Source: Eximiradius sp. (GTDB taxonomy: Bacteria > Bacteroidota > Ignavibacteria > Kapaibacteriales > UBA2268). Taken from it: a DNA stretch of 64,000 bases. A model generated the notes under the pieces. That model did not search any database. It saw nothing but the letters and a program-made list of their open reading frames with translations, and had not been told where the DNA came from. How positions within the stretch are numbered: the stretch's first letter is position 1; each line of letters opens with the position of its first letter. The stretch is taken from positions 62,001 to 126,000 of the forward strand of contig CAKZLY010000013.1 of NCBI GenBank assembly GCA_937127445.1, given 5' to 3'. Of the stretch, positions 55,601 to 62,648 are shown piece by piece. Made by a program: the position numbers and the translations under genes.

Positions 55601-58600
55601 GGATATTAGTATTTGGGTTTATACTGATTGGATTGAATTGTGGATGATTACCGTCAACAGCAATGATTTCAATAAGTCCTCCTTGTTGCCTTTGACCAGC
55701 TAAAATTACAAACATAGAATATTTAGTACGTGTACCGATAGGAAAAATTCTATTAGAACCTGTTTCATTTGCACCAATAAATCTTATTAATCTTCCAAGG
55801 ACATAACCAACATTTGAATAGTACGCACTATCTGCAAGACTTAAATCATATCTGAATAACGCATAATATCCACCCGTAGAATCATAAACCAATAATCTTT
55901 TATTATTTGTAAATACGTCAAAATTAGAGCGGTTCCCAATTTTAAACCAAAACACAGGAGTACGTATATCAAAACGAGAAATAACATTCCCAGAGCGTTT
56001 CGAAAGACTAATTCTATTAAAAGCAAGGAATTGTGTAGTATCGAATGTCCCCCTTATGAATTGATTATCATTTCCATTAAAGACAACAACACCATGCCAA
56101 AGAGTTGTATCATTTGCATTCCTTTGTGCTGGCGTAAGAGAATTGAAATTTGATATACTATCAGGTCTGAATCTCCCAGGATTAAAAGTAGCTCCATTAT
56201 CTATAACAAAATTACCACTAACCTTTGTGATAGCATTGCTAATGTCAATATTGCCACTTTGGAAATACAAACTATCCGTAATATATAAAATTACTGGTGT
56301 CGTTCCTGTTATAGAAAGTGTTCCAGAGGGCTTATTGACCTTGAAAGTTCTCATTGTAAGTGGCATACCATTACCCGTAACTTGGGCACCGGTGCCAGCA
56401 TAGATAAAATGGCCCGAATTATGACTATTGAAATTAAATTGGCGAGTGGTTGTTCGAATACAGCCGGTGTTGCCTGATGCGGTAATACCTTGAGCATGCC
56501 TAATAGTCAGCGCACCTGCGCTATCCAATCTGAATGTACCAGCACCCGTTAGTAGGATTAAACCGTCAGCAAATTCGAGATTGCCGCCGGGGAAACCACT
56601 ACCACCTGTTTCTACAATAACTGACCTACCTGCATCAACACTATGGTTAACGTTTAGAATTACTGTTTTTCCGTTGCCTATGCGAATATTGTCGCGGCTT
56701 TCGGGAGCTCGGGATGATGGTTCGGTGTTGGTATAGCTTGCAGTCGACCAGGTATTTGGGTTGTTCCAATTGCCATTGGCAATAGAGTAGAAAGTGAAGA
56801 CACGCGGCTCACCAATGATGAAGTAATGCGGAGAATTGTTGTCCAAATCACTGTTATTAATCATAACAGTCGAGAGCGGGTTGCGAACACCAAGTTCAAC
56901 ACGTCTCCATCGCCCCGTGTTAATAGTTGTATCACGGTGATATATTTCAAAATTGAGCGGGTTGCCTCGCCCTATGGTATCAACGGGAGTAAAGAAAAAC
57001 TCTGCGTCGTAAGTTCGAGTGGAAGCAAGAGTAAATCTATTTTGTGAGGTTGTATCCGCGTGAATCACCCATACTTTACGAACATTTCGAGTGGTATCCA
57101 ATTCGGGACCATTTGGCAATTGAGTTTGAATAACTGAGCGAGTTATATTTGGTGCAGCGGTATCAACAAGCACATAAACATCAAGATAGCCAGCAGCACC
57201 GCCCCAGCCATTTATCGATAGGTTAACTGGCGCATAGTGATTTCCTAACCCAATTGGGAATAGTTTTGATACAGAGTTTTCACCAAACGGCAATCGCAAA
57301 CGTCCATCAATATGCCCGGGATTTGCTCCGGGACGAGTAATTGTTCCATCCACCACTATTGGTTTGTTTGGAAGAGAGGTAGCATTGCGTCCACTGATAT
57401 TACCCTGAATAAGCGCTAAGTTATTTGTTACTTTAATCAGTGAGTCACCATCTAAAAGCAAATTGCCAGAAGTTTTATTTACAGTTAAATTATAAAATGA
57501 ACCTTTACCATTATTTATGATGGTTTGGTTGCCTACGCCGTTGAAATAAACACGTCCATTTTGAGCAGCAAAAGTGCCAGAATTTATAAAATTACCACGA
57601 ATTGCCAGAGCAGTGCTATTCAAGTCTCTAAATGTAGCAGGGTCGATAGTCAAATTACCATTAATTGTTATGCTATCTAAGTAATTTACAACACCATTTA
57701 TTGCAGTTCCCATAATACGAACGTTATTGAAGACGATTCCATTCGAAAGAATACTCGTAACTTTGCCATCAGCTTCGAATGTAACGAGTCCGTTTCCAGC
57801 GTCGAACTGCCCACCAGGCTGAGTTACCCACGAATGCAGCAACTTAATATGTTGGTCGTTAGCAACAAGTCGCCCCGAGATAAGATTAATATTATTACGA
57901 ACAAGCAGGAAATTATTCGAAGGATTGGCATCGTTTGGCGGCATTACAATTTTGTTGCCCGTACCGGCAATATTTAAATTATGGAATTTTAATCTATAAA
58001 CTAAATCTCTTGGTGTGGGATATCCTGTGTTGATATTTTGATTACCATTCCCATTGAAAACAACAGTGGAACCAGTTACAATAAATCTATCAGCAATAGG
58101 AGTTGGATGAAATGTAAGAGCAGAAATATCAAGTTCGCCACCAATTCTAATTTCACCGGTTGGGTCTAATGTAATATAGGTATTTGCAGCACGATTGCCA
58201 GTAATTCTGATATTGTGATATTGAGTAACAGCAGGTTCGCCAGGCGATGGACTCCCACTACTTGGCAACCGAAACGAACCTGAACCGTCAAAAATAAGGG
58301 TTCCCGCAGTGAATACTGCATTTTTATATTTAGTTGGATATGTTTGCATAACAAAATAGCCACCACGCATAATAATTTGGCGAACGGTTGTATCTGCTGT
58401 TTCGCCGTTTGCAGTAAAGTTCCCATTTTTGAAGAGGTGGAATGTGCCTTCATTAACTACCAATGAGTCTTTTATCAAAATAGATTTAGTAAGCGAAACT
58501 GTATCGGTAGGATTAGTTTTATTTATTATAAGACTTCGGACAATATCAGGTAATCCGTCACCGGTCACTTGGTTTAAACCACCAATGTATTCATAAATTG

Positions 58601-60035
58601 CATTCTGCGAGTATGACCTATTTTGAGTGCGAATGTTGCCCGCATTTGCATTCTGTGTAATACCATCGGGGCTCGAAATATTTAATTTACCACCATCTTC
58701 GACAAACAGAGAATCGCCTTGCACAAAAGCATTAAAAACTGGAAAAGACAATTGACCTGTCGATTGCACTTGAATGGTTTTGATAACAGGAGTTACCGCC
58801 GAAACAGAGACATTTCGCCCGTTCCCGATGAATACTTTGTCGTTTATTGTCGAGGGATAGCTTCCAGCAGGAGCACCGAAATAACCTTGCTTAGACCAAG
58901 TATTTGGGTCGAACCAATCGCCATCAGCACGACTGTAATAAAATGTGCTGATTGTTTCTTCTTGTCCTACAGTCCATTCTCCATCAAGCAAAAGGTAGGC
59001 ACCACTTACAGTGTCTTTTTTATTAACTTCATCAATATAAAACCTATTATTGACAGGTTCAATTCCATAGCCAGCACCGGGATTTATATAAAATGTCCCG
59101 TTCGGACCGTCGTATGGTCTGTAAAACAGAGTCATCAAATATTGGGTTTCTAATCCCTGCACTTCATTATCGTTATAATTAAATCTTAAACTATATCCGC
59201 CGGGCTGAACGAAAATATTAGCAAAATCTGTTTTCCAGTACTTTCGCAATGAAACGCCCTGCACTTCCACATTTGGGTGTTCCGCAGCGATACAACGAAC
59301 TGATAGGGTTGCGTTTGCAGTTGTTGTCATCTCGCCTGCTGCGAAAACATATCTAATTGATGAATAATTGCGAACAACTGGATTTGATGTGTCGAGTGGT
59401 GTCCCAATAGGGAAACGAACGTTTAAATCGGAGGTTAAGCTTGTAATAACAGGCAATTTTTTAATAATTGCTCCGCTTAGCTGGCGTTCGCCACTTGTCA
59501 TTACAAATTTTTGCGAATTAAATAAATCGACTATCGGATCGTTTGAGTAAGTCGATGTTGAATCTGGGTAAATATTTGCACCGACTTCAATTATCAGATT
59601 TGAACGGTGTATATTAAAAATATTATTCGAAATAAGCCGTATAGAGTTTGAAATTGTAAGGCTGCTAAGCAAAGGCGAAACATTTACCATTGAAGTGCCA
59701 TTTTTCATTACCCAGATACGCTCGAATGTCTGGTTTGGTAGTCCAGCAATTGAATCTTGCAACGCTCCAAAAAAACGCAACACTCCAAAACCGTTCTGGT
59801 TGTAGTTACCTAAATTTCTAAAAATTCCCGAAATCCATAAATTGCTTGCTTGTGAATTACTATGCGATAAAGTAGCATTCGATGCTATTTCGACACCACC
59901 ATTGACAGAAACATTAGCACCTGAATTTACATAAAATACAGCCCCATCTTTCAAATACAATATCTGCGAATGAGTAGAAATTGAACTGAAAAAGGTAAAA
60001 GCAATGATACACATATGTATCAAAGTCTTCCTCAT
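49659..60035 (-). CDS. Giant multi-module surface protein (about 3458 residues)
   Basis: The ATG at 60035 is chosen because GGGAGGG lies eight bases upstream and a signal peptide follows (MRKTLIHMCIIAFTFFSSISTHSQ); an ATG at 60083 is rejected. The chain has almost no cysteine and is rich in Asn, Ser, Thr and Gly. Six modules begin with an aromatic-rich FYSxxxGNWxDPNTW-like motif, followed by a GDxVxIGNGxxV segment like G8-type surface domains. Between them lie long beta-strand repeats such as VNGNLTID and GNGNQNI, and GHIDGxLxRPFG-type segments. The end reads NNATIQNQGVIQIGE with no T9SS domain. It probably forms a long adhesin-like stalk. It lies 110 bp before the 47389 gene. Confidence 0.78.
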   Translation of the reverse strand: MRKTLIHMCIIAFTFFSSISTHSQILYLKDGAVFYVNSGANVSVNGGVEIASNATLSHSNSQASNLWISGIFRNLGNYNQNGFGVLRFFGALQDSIAGLPNQTFERIWVMKNGTSMVNVSPLLSSLTISNSIRLISNNIFNIHRSNLIIEVGANIYPDSTSTYSNDPIVDLFNSQKFVMTSGERQLSGAIIKKLPVITSLTSDLNVRFPIGTPLDTSNPVVRNYSSIRYVFAAGEMTTTANATLSVRCIAAEHPNVEVQGVSLRKYWKTDFANIFVQPGGYSLRFNYNDNEVQGLETQYLMTLFYRPYDGPNGTFYINPGAGYGIEPVNNRFYIDEVNKKDTVSGAYLLLDGEWTVGQEETISTFYYSRADGDWFDPNTWSKQGYFGAPAGSYPSTINDKVFIGNGRNVSVSAVTPVIKTIQVQSTGQLSFPVFNAFVQGDSLFVEDGGKLNISSPDGITQNANAGNIRTQNRSYSQNAIYEYIGGLNQVTGDGLPDIVRSLIINKTNPTDTVSLTKSILIKDSLVVNEGTFHLFKNGNFTANGETADTTVRQIIMRGGYFVMQTYPTKYKNAVFTAGTLIFDGSGSFRLPSSGSPSPGEPAVTQYHNIRITGNRAANTYITLDPTGEIRIGGELDISALTFHPTPIADRFIVTGSTVVFNGNGNQNINTGYPTPRDLVYRLKFHNLNIAGTGNKIVMPPNDANPSNNFLLVRNNINLISGRLVANDQHIKLLHSWVTQPGGQFDAGNGLVTFEADGKVTSILSNGIVFNNVRIMGTAINGVVNYLDSITINGNLTIDPATFRDLNSTALAIRGNFINSGTFAAQNGRVYFNGVGNQTIINNGKGSFYNLTVNKTSGNLLLDGDSLIKVTNNLALIQGNISGRNATSLPNKPIVVDGTITRPGANPGHIDGRLRLPFGENSVSKLFPIGLGNHYAPVNLSINGWGGAAGYLDVYVLVDTAAPNITRSVIQTQLPNGPELDTTRNVRKVWVIHADTTSQNRFTLASTRTYDAEFFFTPVDTIGRGNPLNFEIYHRDTTINTGRWRRVELGVRNPLSTVMINNSDLDNNSPHYFIIGEPRVFTFYSIANGNWNNPNTWSTASYTNTEPSSRAPESRDNIRIGNGKTVILNVNHSVDAGRSVIVETGGSGFPGGNLEFADGLILLTGAGTFRLDSAGALTIRHAQGITASGNTGCIRTTTRQFNFNSHNSGHFIYAGTGAQVTGNGMPLTMRTFKVNKPSGTLSITGTTPVILYITDSLYFQSGNIDISNAITKVSGNFVIDNGATFNPGRFRPDSISNFNSLTPAQRNANDTTLWHGVVVFNGNDNQFIRGTFDTTQFLAFNRISLSKRSGNVISRFDIRTPVFWFKIGNRSNFDVFTNNKRLLVYDSTGGYYALFRYDLSLADSAYYSNVGYVLGRLIRFIGANETGSNRIFPIGTRTKYSMFVILAGQRQQGGLIEIIAVDGNHPQFNPISINPNTNIQRYYEITLPYGMTPQYIQGNYTLNTRLFFTQDEPRGGINPINYRGFRLLTTGFWTRTSNISTSGNTTTQLDIALNNPSLGGNNIFNVTSQFSPASSIVLMIGEDPPTVTERIFYSRNSGNWTDPNTWAYATVLYEDTEQGYAITTNTVNDYPRYNNSSYRDYAIIGDGDSVYFNLSNVDLRYVLLEKSNNGVGKLVMPGENYIRTDQFVMKNGGKLYIGSVQGIVQNSTTQGNIRQLTSSSIINFNWNNLGNNNFAYIGAASDAVQETGSGLPSTIASLEINYNRSAADRYVNLTNNAPLTIRDSIVFRGGRFRNRDGAREINIQGDVVNYSNGVGFHNQANPSNRRIYFIDAMSQRIRGSANLTAFPSTVRIDKPSGNITSSVNIQFSDSVQFRTNTIFALNDNTITTFGANSIIDSLNLFNASRLFKVSGGSNTARIRKIYPVVTNQTYTFTFPIGEDSLGLRPVRYSEARVTLTNQTYNTNNFLEITLRSAYSHPQAPGSNPNMLRKYWSISTSNIVLSNGTSSLRLRYNDAERVGNILNYRPLIYRRADVEPNDPGWGFAIFNASNLQIDTTNKYIIVDNAYTLPNHDWTAGEPSSFERPRIYWSRQYGSWEDPRSWTNFFNAGNPHSSNVVALNTPGFFQGDTVIIGSNHLITLNQTPRFSVDSVQIATSAPNTSMLDFGYFNNKSLRVRNTIRVGPNGYLRKMQGPPVKSIDTLYVEGVFQNDASSPAGVRLFANDTVNARLIFLGSKHSYIRGEGNYTSIGTVRVVKSDSIYNLHNESQSFSNAFTNAVLTRPSVDFILDAGMYYHDNAANITLSTDGDGDVFLGDLVGLVVRDGSVTYSDGLICGQNASVWLLNGTMNIGNQKDEHFQYESVTIIDFQGGSKLNVAGSLRRRFLTSAVDFRLRDSAEIRVMIKGSTTNSSQRRAAFDFGEANSKFTMTGGRVVVLRTMDTSAIGEKDPDYFVNTTVNTVTGGTVQIGHPDSLLSNTQNFDIISSVPFWNLDIANTYGKELLLGSPIITIRNDLTIRDNSIFNMNGNTVNLGGDLTIDGLFRTGNTGTRRFAFVGNSSSNPPTKQIQTVKIKRSDNIPFFDLAISKSNGGSVELSNNVNYPNSNLIIKNTLEFSIGNTGIVNTNNRYVQVGTSSIDLASIQRFSQGHVNGELRRWINNGSQNILFTVGSSDAYTPVQLDISSGSGTQGLLSVTAYGVLHPDLANCDLHQPNTQIDRYWRIVPAGSPQFELGSGRTFALTTFFRKGYQPSGDLKVGTSFGIMEHFRRTPAWNAPGAWFTTVPDLRTDSSTTTRNNVEFGDFFVAEIAGLRFYSRQSGNWNDINTWSIEGYNGAVAPRWPNLETDRVFIGNGRVVTVNQSNPRIRSLTVEKINGLPGKLVLLDERYIRGLSFELRDSCYIATDDAYGFNSLTGLYPNIGSIRTANIRSYGKGIFEYVGSLNQATGDGPTNPKTVIVNNSGTSSKTVTFSPTTFTIDDTVRVDLGYLSFGSANVNLLGNLIANNGTQVFGGNSNVTINGNGNQYVVMNDTSGVNFYNLTINKNNGNLILSGSIDSAEIKIERRLTFANTNNSVINARTNNKVVKLLHDTTTIVRNGSGHIDGLLLRPFGTGAGSFKFEVGFGNVYTPAELTFTSGSGNSGFVSVIANSHPSINSARIHETRRVNYWWQIRNKNNFTLGTRQFNTKFTFPASEVNNFPGANVSNAYLLRKSYPAETPLWNLHQYSQLNWNTSVASVEIANSADFWSGFGDFYIGEKKNLAFYSKQSGLWNDHNTWALNESRTIFAPEGEFPSNVNEFAGDSVIIGWNDSLHNVRLNVANPSVGGITLLYNGRLDLHNQGTMLANIISGSTSFRLLDSSTIAFGGNVNPTTSVLSGFANYLLGEYSNIEFYGTQTLIPNPFGLANYPNNVILSGNGTKFVNTPIVILGNLFIKDNATLNVNEINALTVRKNVINNATIQNQGVIQIGE
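50240..58945 (-). repeat. Six dispersed FYS-GNW-DPNTW modules within the giant gene
   Basis: Motif-bearing segments lie near 58890-58945, 56748-56800, 55215-55270, 53730-53790, 51580-51630 and 50240-50290. Consensus reads FYSRxSGNWxDPNTW. Spacing is uneven, about 1.3 to 2.2 kb. The fifth-position residue and the downstream GDxVxIG differ among copies, so they are old duplications. A seventh copy is in the neighbouring gene near 47835-47885. Confidence 0.8.
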
Positions 60036-60109
60036 CAATTTCCCTCCCGAGTTCAGTATTTTATAATATAAAATTTTGTTCATAAGTTAATTAATAATGA
60101 AATTAGCAA

Positions 60110-62356
60110 TTATGGATTTTGACGTGATAGTTCAATCCATTTTGTTCCACTCCAAATCAAAGTAATAGTATCATCTATCTTGCTCGATTGCCAGGAAGTT
60201 GGAGTAGAAGTTTTTAATGAAAGATTTGAGCCTTGTAACGTTGAATTAGCTGAATTAACTTTATGTAAAATCAAAATTTGACCTGGTGAATTCCCATCTG
60301 AAATAGAAAAATTCCCCAATAAATTAAATTTAACGTAAGAACGATTTCCAACCTGAATAGGTGAGGAAGTAACTACATCTGGTGGATTTAAAGACAAAGC
60401 ACCGTTAATATCAGCAGATACTTCTGGATTTTGTTTCCCAATAGCAAGATTCCCTACCGCTATGGATGAAGTTGTATCACTTGAAGAAACTAAATCTGTC
60501 CAGTTATTACCTTTCCTCACCCTAATATTTTTAGAAGTATTGTCGTAGTATATCATTCCTTCGAAAACACTGCCCGGAGAAGTGTTGCGAGGCTGAAGAA
60601 TTATTGCGATTGGGTCAATATTGCCATCAACAACCAAGTCGCCGGTTACTCGCAAGTCCCCATTAACCTGCGCTGTAATCGAGTCAGGCGTAACATTAAC
60701 ATTTTGCCCCATCCCAATTTTACCGTTGTCAGTAATTCTAAGCCTTTCAATACCATTTGTATACATCTGAATATTAAGAGGTTCGTTTTGACGAAGAATT
60801 GCGTTCCCATTTTGCTCTATTCCGACATCAAATCCATCATTTACACCTCTACCGGTAAGTGTGCCTCCAGTAAATTTATGCAAATTCATTGCTGTAGTTC
60901 CCATATCTTGATGAAGTGCGGCAGTAGGATTTTCAGTAAAATTGCCTATTGCAATTCCTGAACTTGTGTTTCTTAGGAAGCCCGAAGCAAGCCAGCTGCC
61001 ACCACTATAACGCAAAGTCTGGTTGTCCGAACCATTTGGTAGCAATAGCAGCGAAGCCCACTGTGGAGCTGAGTTTGCGCCTGTAGACTGCAAGAACTGT
61101 CCGTTTGTACCAAATGCAAGTTCAGTAATTTGTCCGGAACCATTAGAATAAAATAATTTCCAGTTGTTTGCATTAAGGGCCGTTATTGCATGTGTGTGAT
61201 TCCCTTCGGCAATTGTTCCAGAGGTAAGTCCAAAGTTTGGCGTAGAAATTGTAAAATTTGGATAAGAGCCAGTAATATTTATTAACCCACCTTGGTTTAA
61301 AGTAACGATTTGATCAGGGGCAGTGTTAGAAATAACAGTGCCCGTAATATCAATACCTGTTCCCGCAGTATAACCGCCAGAAGCAGAAGCTTCGTCTCGC
61401 CAAGCGGGAACCCCTGCTGCATCTGTTTTCCAGACTTTATTTGGATTACCGCTACCAGCTGCAACAACCCCAGCCGATGTAACTGTATTTTGCTCAATCG
61501 AAACTGCATTGCCAGCTCTTGTAAGAGGTGCATTAAACGTCAAAGGTTGTTCGACACCTGTTGCTTCTATAGTTATCGAGCCAGCGGCATTAGTTATATT
61601 AATATTAGAACCAGCGGTAAGAGAATTCAAAGTAAACCCAGTCCCATTGCCAATTAATAGCTGTCCATTAGAAGGAGCTGCAGCAAGCCCTGTTCCGCCT
61701 CGGTTTATTGGCAAAGTACCTGATACTTCAGATGTGCTTAAATCAATTGTACCAGTAGTAAGTAATCCACCACTACCAGTTTTAACAATGCTATTAGCCG
61801 CGAGAGACGAAAAAGTAATACTTCCAGACGAAGTAAGCCCTGTAAGCCCAGAAAGAGTTCCTGAAATCGTGCTATTTCCGGTAATATTAATACCGCCTGT
61901 GGAAACAGTTAAAGTGTTTGCAAGGTTTAGACCGCCGTTGTTCAAAAAGTTAGTTCCAGAGTTGCCGATATTAGTAATTAAATTATTGTTCATATTAATA
62001 TTGCCGCTCATAGTGCCGCCGGAAAGCAAAAGGAACAAATTGTTTGTTCCGGCATCAATAATTCTAATCCAGCCAGTACCAGTGTAATAATAGAAACCAG
62101 CAACTGCATCAGTTTGATACACCAGTAATCCCGTAGCAGGAGATGGGATCGCGGTTCGTTCGGCAAGAGTCATTCTTGGGACGAGAAAACCAAGTTTTGT
62201 AGTGAACGATGGAGCAGATACGTCTAAATCTAACAATGCCGAACTGTGCGGATTAGCCGTCCCAATCCCAACGTTTTGTGGTTGTGACCATAGACAATTT
62301 ATTGCCAAAAAGAACACAACAAAAATTTTAATAAACCGAAAAAGATTTTTAGACAT
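60110..62356 (-). CDS. Phage tail-fibre-like secreted protein
   Basis: 748 residues from the ATG at 62356, which has GGAGGAAA at good spacing; an ATG at 62371 overlaps that site. After a signal peptide (MSKNLFRFIKIFVVFFLAINCLWSQ) comes NVGIGTANPHSSALLDLD, then GFLVPRMTLAERTAIPSPATGLLVYQTD, a module common in exported Bacteroidota proteins. A GTLPINRGGTGL motif like phage tail fibres follows, with repeated GSNINITN and low-complexity beta turns. The C-terminal part (residues about 480-748) repeats the NMNGDLRVTGDL-type pattern and has no sorting domain. It is first of the three-gene set, 74 bp before the giant gene. Confidence 0.72.
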   Translation of the reverse strand: MSKNLFRFIKIFVVFFLAINCLWSQPQNVGIGTANPHSSALLDLDVSAPSFTTKLGFLVPRMTLAERTAIPSPATGLLVYQTDAVAGFYYYTGTGWIRIIDAGTNNLFLLLSGGTMSGNINMNNNLITNIGNSGTNFLNNGGLNLANTLTVSTGGINITGNSTISGTLSGLTGLTSSGSITFSSLAANSIVKTGSGGLLTTGTIDLSTSEVSGTLPINRGGTGLAAAPSNGQLLIGNGTGFTLNSLTAGSNINITNAAGSITIEATGVEQPLTFNAPLTRAGNAVSIEQNTVTSAGVVAAGSGNPNKVWKTDAAGVPAWRDEASASGGYTAGTGIDITGTVISNTAPDQIVTLNQGGLINITGSYPNFTISTPNFGLTSGTIAEGNHTHAITALNANNWKLFYSNGSGQITELAFGTNGQFLQSTGANSAPQWASLLLLPNGSDNQTLRYSGGSWLASGFLRNTSSGIAIGNFTENPTAALHQDMGTTAMNLHKFTGGTLTGRGVNDGFDVGIEQNGNAILRQNEPLNIQMYTNGIERLRITDNGKIGMGQNVNVTPDSITAQVNGDLRVTGDLVVDGNIDPIAIILQPRNTSPGSVFEGMIYYDNTSKNIRVRKGNNWTDLVSSSDTTSSIAVGNLAIGKQNPEVSADINGALSLNPPDVVTSSPIQVGNRSYVKFNLLGNFSISDGNSPGQILILHKVNSANSTLQGSNLSLKTSTPTSWQSSKIDDTITLIWSGTKWIELSRQNP

Positions 62357-62392
62357 ATCTATTTCCTCCATTCATTTTCTTTTCCACCACTA

Positions 62393-62436
62393 CAAAAATA
62401 CGTCTAATAATATCATAAATTTTAAGTAGAAATACT
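62393..62436 (-). promoter_or_regulatory. Shared promoter-like element upstream of the 60110 gene
   Basis: On the minus strand: AGTATTTCTACTTAAAA (62436-62420), 19 bases, then TATTTTTG (62400-62393), 36 bases before the ATG. Identity with the element at 49594-49637 covers the 17-base upstream box, the spacing, and CGTATTTTTG, while the rest of the spacer differs. This is the pattern of a functional site rather than a recent duplication. Confidence 0.7.
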
Positions 62437-62648
62437 GATATATGGTATAATCCCATTCATTCAAAGCATTTGCAACTTTTAAAGATTAATTACACTCAAA
62501 AAACATACCATTATTTAAGCTATTTTGATTAAGTTTTTAGTATTAAAAATTCTATGAATTTGTATTATTTATTTTTTTGAAATTAAAAAAGTTTTATTTA
62601 ATTTTTGTAAAGTTCTGGTATTGTTTAAAATTTTCGAGCTATAAATTG
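62437..62648. other. AT-rich divergent intergenic region
   Basis: Together with the promoter element it separates the tail-fibre-like gene from the divergent sensor gene (277 bp in all from 62372). I see only AT-rich sequence, no clear hairpin or repeat and no exact TAnnTTTG box for the plus-strand gene. No RNA gene is recognisable. Confidence 0.45.

Noticed and set aside
61509-62087. A 192-codon plus-strand open frame
   Set aside because: It lies wholly opposite the tail-fibre-like gene, is proline/valine-rich low complexity produced by that gene's Thr/Asn/Gly codons, and has no ribosome-binding site or recognisable domain.
60110-62356. Prophage remnant
   Set aside because: The protein has a signal peptide and shares a promoter with surface genes, and no other phage gene is present.
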